A DNA stretch of 64,000 nucleotides from Aquatica leii. Taxonomy: Eukaryota; Arthropoda; Insecta; Coleoptera; Lampyridae. The notes beneath the pieces are model-generated. The model ran no database searches, was not told the DNA's origin, and saw only the letters and a program-made list of their open reading frames with translations. The stretch covers positions 177,119,027 to 177,183,026 of the forward strand of contig CM069432.1 in NCBI GenBank assembly GCA_035610365.1, in the 5' to 3' direction. The position numbers and the translations under genes were made by a program. This document shows, one piece after another, positions 10,768-22,912 of the stretch. Position 1 is the stretch's first letter; the number at the start of each line of letters is the position of its first letter.

Positions 10768-11274
10768 TTGAGATATGGTGTTAAACCTATATTCAATTCA
10801 ACAGGCAAAATCTCTCAGATTCTCCCTTCTCCCAAAGAAAAATTTTCTACACTTTCATCTCAAGGTGTACACCAAATTCCTTGTTCATGTGGTTTAGTCT
10901 ACATTAGTGAAACCGGTCGTTCCGTCATTACTCGCATTTTAGAACATGATCGTTGAATAAAAAAAAGGTATATTTCCAAGTCTGCGGTTGCTAAACATCA
11001 TTTTACTACAGGTCACAAGACAGATTTTGATAATGTTTCGTTGATTTCCAAATCCCCATTCTTTTTCAACAGGAAATTCCGAGGGAGCATAGAAATCATC
11101 AAACACCCCAATAACTTCAATCGCGATGATAGTTTCGAGCTATCCCCTCTTTGGTTCCCGTTCATTAGTCATTTATCGAAAACATGCTCCTTATCAACCG
11201 TAACCCAATCAGAGCCGAGTTTAACCATCCGTGATGATCCTTCTTCTTTATATACGGAGACTATTTCTTCTTAA
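10768..11274 (+). pseudogene. GIY-YIG endonuclease domain of a PLE
   Basis: The sequence reads VHQIPCSCGLVYISETGRSV, then SAVAKHHFTTGHKTDFDNV and IEIIKHPNNFNRDDSFELS. These are the PLE signatures GVYxIPCSCGxVYIGETGRS, the SAVAEHxxxTGHxIDF segment, and the closing IEIxKHPNNFNRDDG block. In intact PLEs this domain cuts the target DNA for primed reverse transcription and lies C-terminal to RT. The usual G-I-Y/Y-I-G core is seen as GVH and YIS. The copy carries at least one interruption and is not functional. Confidence 0.8.
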
Positions 11275-11484
11275 GTCACTTCTACGGAGTTTAGAATCTG
11301 GTTTGGTTTACAAGTTGATTACCTAACTCTGTAGTGGTTTTTCGTTAGATTTTTGTTTGCTTTTTCAATTTATCGTTTTCTTTCTTATCTTTTCAGAGTT
11401 TAGAATACGGCTTGAAAACCTTACTTTTGGAGAAGTTGTTAATTAGATTTCGGTTGCTTGTTTGAGTTTTGCTATGTATCTCAC

Positions 11485-11525
11485 GCCCTGATGAAGTTCC
11501 TTACAAAAGTAGGCAAAAGGTTGGC
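11485..11525 (+). ncRNA. Decayed hammerhead-ribozyme-like motif of the PLE
   Basis: GCC is followed by the hammerhead box CTGATGA, an A, a hairpin (CCTTAC-AAAA-GTAGG), then CAAAAGGTT where a working motif has CGAAACGTH, then GGC that pairs with the first GCC. The order matches the two better motifs at 37793 and 40298, but with GCC/GGC instead of GGC/GCC as the outer stem. The second core box does not fit, so cleavage is unlikely. It sits in the 3' untranslated part of a PLE; hammerheads are known in PLEs. Confidence 0.45.
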
Positions 11526-11734
11526 AACTTCGGTTACAACAACAATGACACGGTCCAAACATGGAAGACATTCTTATCTTAGTATGTTGCTTTCCTAATA
11601 GAAAATTTACAAATTACTACTAGACAAATAAACAAAAATATAGACGTAAATAAACACACAGTTTGCAGTTTTATTAAGAAAAGCAGATTTCATCGTCATC
11701 ACATCGAACAACGCCAAGTTTTAGGTATTAGTAG

Positions 11735-11860
11735 TTTACGTAACAAGAGTCGAAAGTAAGAAATAGCATAACAAACGTTAATGCGACGCGAGGCCGCACG
11801 GCCGAGCGTTGCATGTGAGTGAGTTATGCTATGATTCTTTCGACGAGAGTAATGTACATT
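11735..11860. repeat. GC-cored palindrome / fold-back unit
   Basis: The two halves are inverted copies around 11797-11798. Nested arms are GGCCG/CGGCC (11792-11803), ATGCGACGC/GCGTTGCAT, ATAGCATAAC/GTTATGCTAT (11763-11772 with 11823-11832), and GTCGAAAG/CTTTCGAC further out. The core is strongly GC-rich in otherwise AT-rich DNA. A fold-back MITE is the simplest reading; a structured RNA is possible. Confidence 0.6.
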
Positions 11861-14800
11861 ATTTTTTGTGTTGCCTTTCATAAAATTACATTTTGAAAAA
11901 ATAAAAAAAAACAACAGAAATATAATATGTTGGTACTACATTTATTACTAAATCTGTCAGATTTGACATTAACTTTAACATCGTTTTTCTTCAATTTTAA
12001 CTGAATTTTAAGATTTTTAAAATTATTTTTCCACCTGTCGCATACTTGTTCTAATATATTAATTGACTTTGAACACTTACTTTTATGTGGATTCCTAGTT
12101 TTCATTTTGCCACCCTAGAGCTTTTTTCGTTCATTACGTAACTACACTAACGAACGAATATTGACGTTTGCGATGTTGGCAGCACAAAAAATAGATTTTT
12201 ATGTTCGCAAATCTTTTAGTTTATAGGTAACTAAGAAAATCAACAAAGAATCCAATTTTTTTGTTGGTATATTAAATTATAATGTGATTAGTCTTTGTAT
12301 TTATTTATATTGACAGTTTATTAAAGATCCTAACAGTTTCAATAGACACAGTGGTTACGAACTTTCCGACACATGGTTACCTGTTATTCCTTAATCTTAA
12401 TTTGTCCACTATTAACACTTAAGCTACGTCTAGAGTTTTTATGGTGGTTTTCCTTTAGACCTTCGAGCAAATGCTGTAGCTAAATAAACTTATGCTTATT
12501 ATCTAGTTCCCTTATAGTTATTGTTTTTAGTTACCTTAGTTTTACAATTGTCAAATGAATTCAATTTTGCAAGAAGTTTGTCGTATGGCTATTAAACCGT
12601 TATTATTTAATATCTACGTTTTGCGTTACCCAATATGAAAAAATATATAGTGTTTTACATAAGAAAAAACTGAGAAAAATTGCATGTTCTACTTTTCTTT
12701 AAAACATTTTCTAAATGGATCAGAGAAAAAAATGTAAAAAATACAGTGTTCTATTTTAAATAAATATAAGTTTGGGTTGACATATTTTTGTACTTAATTG
12801 TTTTTAAAATGTAAACCAGTTGATCATGTATTACCGTACCAAAGTTCGTCGTAATGTGTCTGATAGTTAAAGAGTAATCCTCCGATTACACAGTAAACAT
12901 CCATTTTTTATATAAGAAAAAATAAAATGGTATGCAATTTGTGAATAATATTTTTTAAATTGGTGTATTTTCTTTAATACTCTACATAATCCTATATTAA
13001 ATATTAAGAACAGTAAGGGCATTTTACCGGTCGAAGGAAATGTTGTTTGAGACCAGACCCAGCCCTTAATGTTTGTGATGTTTATACTGTTTTTTGCACA
13101 ATAAAAACATTTTTTTCTTAGTCTTATTACATTAGCTTAATAAGTGTCAAAATGACGTTTTTGTTTATTTTTGAGCTACCTAAAGTTTTTTGTTCAAGCT
13201 AGTTGGCTTTTCGAAATTAAATAAATAATTAAATATGTCACTTAATACACATATTTGTTATTACATAGACATCTTTAAAGTTGTGCTATTACTAACTTAA
13301 ATAACGGGTCTAAATAACTGTTAATTCACTTTACAGAAATAATAACACACAAGGTTTAACGGTTATGTATTATTAAATGTTATAATTATATCGTAAAAGT
13401 TTGGTTAAGTAAACACATAAGAGGCACACAGTTCAATAGAAACAACACATTAATTTATATATTACTGCAACCGTATACCGTTTGCGGATAAGATCACTTT
13501 TATTTATCTACACTATTTATTTACAATAGCACACGTGTCAGACACTTACGTTTGCAACTTATTAATTTAAACCGTCAATTCCTCTTAAAACTTCTGACTA
13601 GTCTAGCAACTTTCAGCAATTACTTTTAATACTCCCACTTTATTTGAGACTAAAACATTAAGTCTCGATTGGTAATTGCTTTAAAGTATCTTAAATGATC
13701 CTAAAGATTCAAGACGTTTTAATAGAAATTCAAGATAACTTTAATATACAAAAATGATTTTTAAATTTATTTTACAAAAAGTTACATTGTATATATTTAT
13801 AAATAGTCTTGTTATAATGTTTATACCATGTTAACGCAATTCCTGAAAACAGTAAATTTTTTAGTATTAGTCGCAAACACAATTTTGAATGTATACGGTA
13901 AAAATTTTTTTGGTAGTATTTTTTATATAGATAGTATCATTAAATATTTTTAATTGTTATTGTTATTAACATAGTAATTTCTAATAAGAAATTCAACAAA
14001 TTGTTTAAATTCCTTGACTTGTATATAAAAAATTATATAATTGTCTTAAAATTGTATTGAAAGTTTATTACTGCTGATCATATTCCTTTTCTATCCTTTT
14101 GTTTATTTTTTCCAACAATTAAATTGTCTTAGTTGTTCAAACAAAATACAAAATGTAATTTTTTATATAAATTAAAAACTTCTAATTCTAATGATCCTAT
14201 ACTTTATTTTGTATTTCTACATACAGAAAGTTCCTAAGTTAAACTTGCAACATTAACATTTCATAATCATTCAAAAATAAACAAAAACTATCAATAATTA
14301 ACATTAAAGATAAAATCGGCATTCTTGAAAAATTTGGAATTTACAAACTAAATGTACTTGCTTCAATTACTTTTATATATGTTAATCTAATCGTAAATTT
14401 GAATTAAACTTTTTCTTATGCATTAAAAGTAAGATTTTATTTTATTAACTAGCTACTCATTAAAACGTTTTTTTTTTGTTAGAATCTACTAAATAAAACC
14501 ATTAATGTCAAAAATAGTTTTTTTTTAATATAATGTTTTTTTTAGTGTATATACTTTGTGTTATTTTATAAAATTCTAATTTTTACAAGAATTGACATTA
14601 TATCATCTGTTTAAATTTAAATAAAAATATAAAATAGAAAAGAATTTGTATTTCTTAAAAATAAAAATATAGCTTTGTTAAGCAAAAAACAATAATTTTA
14701 AAATAATTTAAATTGGGGAAATAAATAAAAGTGCAGTAGCAGATTTAAAAAGAATTGTAAAATTAAGTTATTGTAACGATTTGGCAGATAAAAGACACAA

Positions 14801-16300
14801 AAAAAATCATTAAAAATTTTAGTAATGATTTTAAAGAGATTAGAAAAAAGACTAACAAAAAACTAAATATATTAGCAATATTTTATCAAAAGATAAAATG
14901 AAAGTAGATTTAGATAAAACCGATGAATTAAAAAAAAACAAATTATTGAAAAAATTCAAAAAAAGTATAGCAATTTTTAAAATTCATCACTTTTTTAAAA
15001 TTTATACTAAATCTATTAGTAACAATTTGACAAATTTTATTTTTAACAAAACAAATTAATAAAAAGTAATTGGTTGCTAGTAATGTTGCTTAGATAATGG
15101 AATTTTGATGTTGCCGCAAACGTTCAATATCATGCATTTTGTTGTCGCAAAATAACCAGACCTCTCTTCAAATTATATACAATTGTATTCAAAATGATTG
15201 ACAAAGTCTAGCGGCATATCAACATCAATTAATTAAACAACTTTGACAGGAGTGGCGTCATAAAAGTTTACACATTAATTGCTATATGAAAGTAAAGTGA
15301 ATTCAAATGTAGTATCGACACGTTTTACTACATGAAATTGTCTTGGTCTTATATGTACGTTTCTTTTAAACTAACGCGGTGATAAAAAATAGGGCTTAAC
15401 AAGTCGTTCTCTATATTTCATTTGTTAATGTGAGACCGACGTGACACTATAAACAAATTACCTCAAAAAAATATATTTTGTAAAAAAAACATTTTGAGAA
15501 TTAAGCAAATTTGTCTGGCGTTGTAGTAGCTTAGACCTTCACGTAAGAAATTATCTAGTAGACCCAAGACAATTTTGATCGCAACTGACATCTGCTCATA
15601 TCTGGATTAACTGCAGTAAACACTGATATTATACGTGTAGTCCTTTTCTATGCATAGTTTAAACAATTTAATACCAAATTTACGTCTTTTATTTTAATGT
15701 ATTGTAAAAATTTAAATCTGTTTCGAAACGGTACCAATGTTTTCTCAATAAAAAGATGTGCTGGTATAATGGAATTTTAAAATGTTTTTGAAACCCATCG
15801 AAAAAGAGTGTAAGTTTCTGCAACCTGTAGTCTAATACAACGCTGTTATTGCTAAAATGCCACATTCGCAATAGTATCTGGAACCTGTTCCACATAATTT
15901 AGAATTGGAAAAAGTTACGTATACCCATCCAAATAATAGTTACAAGAACCTTTTCTTATTCTTCTTTATTAGTGGATTTCCAAATTTTTATGGGTACATT
16001 AGGATAGAGGTCTATAAGAACACTCTGTGCAGCATAAAAACAAGCTTCAATAACCTAAATTTAAAAAAATAGGACAAATGACGACGTAAATAGAATTATC
16101 AACTTACCATTATTTTTATAATGTTCTCAATTACAAATAAGTTTAAAAATTTAGGTGACTTCCTATGACTTGTTCCCACTGATATTTGTCGCTTAATGAT
16201 ACATTCTGTTTCTATCGAATAACGTTTTGAATTGTCTTAACGACCAAGATAAACGAATGTGGTCTAGGACCGCCATATTTGATTAATGGCATTAAGAAAC
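11861..16300. other. AT-rich non-coding DNA
   Basis: Nothing recognised. It is very AT-rich with short homopolymers and no open frame worth a call. Confidence 0.5.
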
Positions 16301-16319
16301 CGATTCTCGAGTACAAGAT

Positions 16320-16800
16320 CAATAACCGATCAATGGTTTCAAAATGAAAAACGTCCTGTAACTTTTTGTACAGTTTACCGTCAAATTTAAGCTTTTGGCT
16401 GGTAGTTCTATCAACCACATCTCCGCGTTTGGAGTGGTGTACCTTTGACTGGATTAGGACGTCTAGTGGCATAAGGTGGTCTTTGGTGACAAACTTCAAT
16501 TCTGCTTGAGAATGCACGATAGTCTTATTATGGTCAGATGTATACGTGGAAAACGTCAAAATGTGCAGTTTTTGTTGCACCACACTGTGGAAGTTTATAA
16601 TATTATTGTTTAAGGAAGCAGGTTGCAGTTGGTATTCAACCGAGGCAATACAAATGCTTACCGATATGTTGAAGTGAAATAACCCCATATCTTTCTATTT
16701 CTCTAGTAGCTGGAGGACTCGATTTTTCAACAGGATAATGCTTATCTCCACATTGCAAAACATTCTATGGAATACGAATACACACATTTTTCATGAAAAT
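16320..16800 (+). pseudogene. Tc1-like transposase relic
   Basis: On the + strand the fragments read PRLEWCTFDWIRTS, then IRGKRQNVQFLLHHTVEVYN, LVFNRGNTNAYRYVEV and, at about 16721-16790, IFQQDNAYLHIAKH. These follow, in order, the Tc1 transposase from the HRxARLxWA block through the RRRPGERY segment, the VFIDGNMNAxRYI segment and the FQQDNAPxHTA box with the second catalytic Asp. Several stops and frame changes lie between them, so the copy is dead. The 158-residue open frame on the opposite strand (16212-16688) is a shadow of it. No terminal inverted repeats were found. Confidence 0.72.
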
Positions 16801-18027
16801 ATTTAATTGTACTTTATTATAAATTAATATTGAAAGCATTTATTTAATTAAACATGATGCTTTTAAAGCAATTTTGAAATCGGATTAATTTTTAAAAACA
16901 GCGCTAACATAACGATTGTAAACCGTTTGTTCTTAACAAGTGATTAGACCAATAAGTATTTTGGAATATCAGTATACTAAGCATGATTATTAAAAGAAAA
17001 TATCTGAATATAATAAGCTTTGAAATATTGAATTCTCTGATTTAATTGATTTAACTTTTAATGAAATTTTGTAAAAGCATTACTATAGAAAGGGTTATTG
17101 AATTGTAAAATTTATTGCAAAATGTTGAATAAAACAGTTGAAAAGCCTTATTATAAGTAATGAATATTTCTGCTAATTTCATTTTAAAAAACGTATTACA
17201 CGCTTTTTATTGTGAATACATATAATGCAATTATAAATATCTATACAGTTATTTACTTTGTAAAAAAAGCAACAAATTATTATATGTAGAAACGGTTTTA
17301 AAAGACAAAGTTGAAGTATCATTTAAAAATTTTTACTATTACAATAATTTGCTTGATTTTTTGTTAGCAGTTATTAACATTTTTGAGATCTTTTAATAAT
17401 TATTAAAGCTTATAGTCAATGCGATAAAGACATTATCAAACAAAAATTTATAATAAAATGGATCTACTATATTATTATAATATATACGTATTGATTACTA
17501 ACGAAATTTAAACTGCAAACACTTTTTTCTTATTATATAATAATTTTTCGTATTATAATTTGCAAAAAAAATTTATTGTAGAACACATTTTAATACAAAT
17601 TAAAATACTTAATTTACATAGCTGTTGTATATTAATAGGTTAATAAAAACACGTTTAATAAAGTACATAAAATATTATACATGTTGTTGACCGTATATAT
17701 AAAATATATACCGTATTTACTTTTTACAAAGAAATGTGAAACTGAAGTCTAACATGTAAAAATATATCCTATTACAGTATAAACTTGTTTTTCTTTCAGT
17801 TTTGTAAACTAATCAATTTTTCGTTTAGCTGTAAAATGTGTAAAACATTTCTTTATTTCAGTAGTTTTTATCTATAATATTTTTTGAACTTAATATTAAT
17901 AGTTTTATATTTTATTCATTTATTCTTTGTTTTTGTGCAAAAAAGTTTAATTTTTAAACTTTAAAAAACATTTAATATACAGTTGTTTACGTTTATAGCA
18001 AAAAATTAATATTTATAAAATATGTAG
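16801..18027 (+). other. AT-rich sequence, presumed guanylate cyclase intron
   Basis: No coding signal. It ends with TATGTAG immediately before the exon at 18028, a normal splice acceptor, so at least this stretch should be intron of the guanylate cyclase gene. Confidence 0.6.
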
Positions 18028-18255
18028 GTCAACATCTCAGAATAAGAGTTGGAGTACATTCAGGAGCAGTGGTTGCTGGTATAGTCGGATTAAAAATGCC
18101 TCGGTATTGCTTATTTGGAGACACGGTCAACACAGCATCTCGCATGGAATCGTCTAGTGAACCAATGAAAATTCATATCTCTCATACAACTAAGGAACTT
18201 TTACCGGCAGAATATCGCGTGCAAGAAAGAGGTGAAGTAGAAGTAAAAGGAAAAG
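18028..18255 (+). CDS. Gyc88E: Atypical soluble guanylate cyclase (Gyc-88E-like), catalytic-domain exon
   Basis: The exon encodes [20 protein letters not shown], then [20 protein letters not shown] and [10 protein letters not shown]: the C-terminal half of a class III nucleotide cyclase domain making cGMP from GTP. The Cys of RYCLFGD marks guanine rather than adenine specificity, and Asn and Arg of NTASRMES are the residues that hold the transition state. The first half matches Drosophila Gyc-88E (as remembered) residue for residue, which places it in the atypical, oxygen-sensing sGC group (Gyc-88E, Manduca GC-beta3). A splice acceptor AG precedes 18028 and a GTAAGC donor follows 18255; the codon for Gly is split across the junction with the exon at 26344. 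Upstream exons (haem-binding HNOB, HNOBA, first catalytic Asp) were not found in the window. Confidence 0.92.
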
Positions 18256-19479
18256 GTAAGCCGTCAATTTATTTATTAATTTTAGAAAGCAGCGAAAACA
18301 AAATTTGTATTTCTATAGCACACATTTTTTCAAGCTCTTAAATTAAAATTTTGATTCTCGAGTTTAACTAGCATTGAATTTTTAAATAAATTAACGTTTA
18401 AAATAAAATATGATTTAATATATAACAGCGTACATTTGAATAAATTATAATCATAATAAAATTAAATTAACTTGTTTTTAAATAACATCAATTTCATAAA
18501 TTTTAACGCAAAATGTATTCGTATAAATAACAATGACGTGATATATTGTAACATGTAAATTCTGATTTTATTTACATTGGTTCAACTATTAAAATACATA
18601 AAATAGATTGTTACAAAGGTAAAAAAAAATACAGTATCACTATCACTAACACCGTGGTCCCAAAAGAATGTTTTCGTTACTCACTTCGTGACAGCAAAGA
18701 ATCCATGTGATCTTTTAATGCTCATAAAGAAGCTTGTGCAAAAAAAAATATGTAGACGTTACGTACTTTTAATTACAGCTACTATGACGTTGATTATCAC
18801 ATTAGTAAAAAAATCGATATTAAAATCAACCAGTCAATAAGATATAAACAAAAGCTATGTATCTTTTGAACACAATTTCTAGAAGTGAGTATTTTTGCTA
18901 ATAGTTTCAACAGAAACCTGTATAATCGAGAAATTGTAAAATCTTTAAGTATTAGACTTTATGTATCAGTTTAATTAATTAACGACTCTTTAATAAATTT
19001 GTGATTTTGATATATAAAAAAACAATTTTATACGAATCTATACTTAATTCTAACGATTTTGTAGAAGAGTTGCATTCTGGTTTACTAATCTTGGAAAATT
19101 ATAGTTGGTTTTGATATTAAATCTTTGTATGTTTACATTAGATCTGTAATCATAAATTGAACGCAATGAGCAATAGATAGTTTGAATAAAAACTTAGTTA
19201 CAATGTTAACATGTATATAATTAAAGTAAAAGAAAAATTAGTACTAATAATGTGAATTAATTAACAATAATAAGCTTTATAATTGGTTGTAGCTAATAAG
19301 AGAAATGTCTTCAAACATATCAAATGAGAAACATTAGCGATCTTCTAACTAGTGTCTAGAGTTTTTTGAATAATAATTGTAAAAAATTTAATACGGCAAA
19401 TAAACTTATGTATGGTTTTAGTTCGCATAGAAAACATACTCTTATATAGCAAAAGTTCAATTTGTTTAAAATCGAGTAA

Positions 19480-20090
19480 CCGAATCTGGAATTGTGCATT
19501 GGAAGTAGTATTGGAACAGTTATAATTACAAAGTAATTGTGCATACAAAAAGTGACGATATCATCAAATGCAACGAAAAACATTTACATATTGTACAACC
19601 TTTCGCGGCATTGTCTATAGTACAAAACTTCTTAAAGCAAATGAGAGCGTTATATTACCACTTTCAAAAAAGACTTCAATTTTAAGAACACTTCAGCGTG
19701 CCAAACGGAGAGAAATAGAATATTGATATTTGAACAGTTATTACATTTGTTACTGACACATCAAAATTGGTAAACCTATGGAACCTTTAAAGTTGGACCT
19801 AAAACATTATTTCAACTTTATAATATCTACGTTCAACTTGATGGTATTTCCTTGTGTTTTTGCATTACTGCCAAATAAGACTAAGACATTTATCAAAAAT
19901 TGTTACGTATGTTAAAAACTCTACTACCAACTTTAAATCTTGATTCAATATCGTTATAAAAGAACCAACTGATCCATATTTACAAGTTGCAGGAATTTTT
20001 TTTGAATGTAATGTCAGAACTGAAGAGTTTTTACAGTATTTTGAAAAAAAGTATATTAAAAAGGCCAGAACTACCAACAGCGTGAAAAAA
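19480..20090 (+). pseudogene. MULE-like transposase relic
   Basis: The best window, 19841-19900, reads MVFPCVFALLPNKTKTFI, matching the motif IPLVYALLPNKTQxTY of the MULE transposase domain found in many insect and other genomes. Upstream, VILPLSKKTSILRTLQRAKR resembles the spacer before the domain in those proteins (IxLPPxPKTxxxIxxPxxxR). Many stops and frame changes separate the pieces. The catalytic acidic residues cannot be placed. No terminal repeats were found. Confidence 0.5.
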
Positions 20091-20186
20091 ATACCATTAT
20101 TTTTAGTGTAAGAAAGTATACAAAGTATGCAAATACATTTTTGTTTAAATCCAGTAATGCTAAACTTGCTGCAAAAACTAAATGTT

Positions 20187-20322
20187 GGCGTTACGAGTTA
20201 TACCGTTACAAAAAGTTACAAACTGTCAATGTTACGAAGTATTGCTGTTACGAATTCACGGCGTTACGAATTGTCCGTTACCATTTGTGGGGTTATGAAC
20301 TGTAGCGTTACGATATGTCATA
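20187..20322 (+). repeat. Degenerate tandem repeat built on GTTACGAATTGT
   Basis: About eight imperfect copies of a 14-20-bp unit with core CGTTACGAATTGT follow each other. Copies diverge in length and base, so the array is old. Confidence 0.7.
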
Positions 20323-21032
20323 GATTCTGAACGTGCTTATAAACCACTATGTAAGCGGAAACCAAGGCAAGTTTTACTTAATATAATAATAAGTAAAACC
20401 TTATATTATTATTATAAATAACGTTATTTTAACAATATTTATAATAATAAAAAATTAAACAATTGAATAAGTAAACAACGTCAATTTTTAAAGTATAATA
20501 GTTGAAGTATCTTTAATGAAACCACTTTTTGTTTAAATTATCAAAATTGGTAGTAGTTTTGACCGGCTCCAAGAAAAATGATAAAATTGTAGAGTTCCTC
20601 TACTAACGTATCTAAAATTTATCTAAATTAAACCTAACGTAAATATCAGGGTCTAAAAAAAGTAAATGTACGATGCAAATATAGAGATACTGTCTAGGAC
20701 GTATTTATTTGTATTACAATTAGAAAAAATGTAAATATATATGTTAATTTTTTAATAGTTGTAATATTATATTTTTTTGTTACATTTTATATACATAGAC
20801 ACAAAAGTCACAAAAAACTTTCAAATAAAAAAATTTTTAACACTTTGTTATGTTGAAAGTTGTTTTTTGAGTAGATACTAGTTCTTTAGGTTACTGCTTA
20901 GTAAACACATAAAAATTGTATGGCTATTACGTACTAAAAAATGGTTAGGTAAAATTGCCTACAAAACGCAACATAAAGATGTTTGATTGGTTTGCTTGGT
21001 GAGACGGGTGTAGTCGATACAATAACTAAAAT

Positions 21033-21737
21033 TGTTACGTGCAAAAACTGGAAAAATAAAACTTGTCTAAATTAAAGTAACATAAACAAGGTTTTGCAGG
21101 AGCTCGGTGAACTTGGGTGTGCATTATACTTAAAACTTCGTGACTTTTTGGAAAATTTTCAAAGTAAATAAAAACAAAAGTCAAAACCAGAGGGCGCCAG
21201 GAAAGTGTAAATCTCAAATGGACTACAGGCCCTTGCCAACCACGAGTCTGCTCCAATTGGATACATTTAAATGGCACTTACCTTATCCGATTGTATCACA
21301 CGAAAATCAGTAATCTTAAAATTGCCATACGCTAAGGCCGACTGAATAACCATTTAACATTTATTACACAACTCAAAGTAAAAACGGACAAGCAAACAAA
21401 ACAGGAATTAAATTAAATTTGAATCAAGTTAAAACAAATAAAATTTTAAATTAAAATAAAATTGAATGAAAAGAATTACATGGTTACACTGAAATTATAA
21501 ACAAAATAAAAATAATTAAAAAAATAACTTCGATACATTTTAAAAGAAAAACATATAGCACGGTCGTATTCGCATTAATAAAAATACATGCTTACAAAAT
21601 AAATAAATTTTGTAAGTGTTTTAAGAAAACAAAATCTAAAATCTAAATACTATAGTACGTAATTAATAATTTTTTTTGGTTTAACGTCGATAAAATAGTT
21701 TAAACGTTGGTTACATATGGTCTTTTATTTCTGATGT

Positions 21738-21779
<42 letters not shown>

Positions 21780-22912
21780 GTAAAAAAAAACAAAATTAAA
21801 ATTATCACAAACGAGCATAATCGAAAGATTTGATAACTAGCAATGAACTCTCATCAAAATTAATTTCAAGGTTTTTCAATCACTATATGCTCACTAATAA
21901 GTAGTTTAATCGGTAATAAATAAATACTTTATAATTTTGTTTGTAGACGAAACCTCAGACAGGACTCTTTAGGCAGAAACTTTGATAAGGAATCCCAACC
22001 ATTTGACAAGCTACCGTCGAAAGATTTTCATAACCCGTTTTAAGTCAAAAATTGGATCGCAAAGCACAAACTTAAAACACAAGTCCACGGTACGCTAATA
22101 CAAAATTAAACGGGAAACCAGTGAAATCCAATAAGCAGTAGTTTTTTTTACGAATTTGGAAAGTTTTTCCACTAAGAACTAACTATTCACTGTTCCATTT
22201 TTAATGACTACCGCAGTAATTCATTATCTAAAGAGGTGAATTTATCATCCAACCAACTACATCTAAATACTTAAGGTATCTCAAACGACTGCTAACATTT
22301 GCCTCCCAAACCAAAACCACCTATACTTACAAACTTAGTGCGCTACACTATCATTAAAAACTGTAACCAAAAGCTTTGTGTAAGGAAACAGTAAAACAAA
22401 GACGTCGAAAGAAGATGCAAACAGATATAATTAAGACGTAAAAGTAGTGTTCGAATGCAAGATGTAACGTTAACAAAAAAAAATATCTAAATCAAAAGAT
22501 TTAATTAAACTGTCTATCGGAAGTAATAAATTATAAAATTCAACATGAATCAAGTGCAGTAAGAACGTGCAAATTTAAGATAATTAAACTGCTAAAATAT
22601 ATTTAATTACAATAGTATCTCAAAAGGGAAAGATAAATTAGAAACATCTGGAATTTTACCAGGACAAAAGAAAAGCCAAATCAACGTAAATACAGAATAC
22701 GGATATTTAAGGAGCGTAATAATCTCGAATTAATTGAACACAAAACTTACTTACAAATTTGATTGACAAATATGAATTTAAAAATGTGAACTAATTTCAT
22801 TAACTTAACGTGAAATTACTCAAACAATCCCACAGTACACGAAACAAATAAAATCAACTCAAATACTGGGTCTTTTACAAAAGAAATTTTACAAAATCAA
22901 ATGACGGTAACA
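21033..22912. mobile_element. 1.9-kb LTR-like unit, probably a solo LTR
   Basis: It starts TGTTACGTGC and ends GACGGTAACA, an inverted TGTTAC/GTAACA pair with TG...CA ends, and is flanked by the 4-bp direct repeat AAAT. No coding frame is seen. A related unit of almost the same length lies at 50826-52727, and a short piece at 33856-33945 shares its left end. Shared islands include the left 60 bp, a GGGCGCCA block, TTTAACATTTATT, and GGGTCTTTTACAAAA near the right end. Target duplication size and ends fit a long solo LTR of a Gypsy-type element; a non-coding element with short inverted ends is the alternative. Confidence 0.6.
21739..21777 (+). repeat. (TAA)13 microsatellite
   Basis: Perfect trinucleotide run inside the 1.9-kb LTR-like unit. 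Confidence 0.95.

Larger units (their letters stand above)
10600..11585 (+). mobile_element. Penelope-like element (PLE), 3' end
   Basis: The stretch encodes the C-terminal GIY-YIG endonuclease region of a PLE, followed by a 3' untranslated part with a CTGATGAAG block (decayed hammerhead-like motif) at 11485-11525 and a tail ending near TTATCTTAGTAT. The reverse transcriptase half is not seen, so the copy is 5'-truncated, the common fate of PLEs and LINEs. It is broken in a few places. The 23 bases at 11563-11585 recur at 61521-61543, which helps mark the 3' end of this family. Confidence 0.75.

Noticed and set aside
16212-16688. 158-codon open frame on the - strand, the longest in the AT-rich intron region
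   Set aside because: It lies opposite the Tc1-like transposase relic read on the + strand; the open frame is a by-product of that sequence.
5538-18027. Searched for the upstream exons of the guanylate cyclase (GDAYMVV-type and first catalytic Asp motifs, haem-binding domain)
   Set aside because: None seen; they are probably to the left of the window or too far apart to be read safely.
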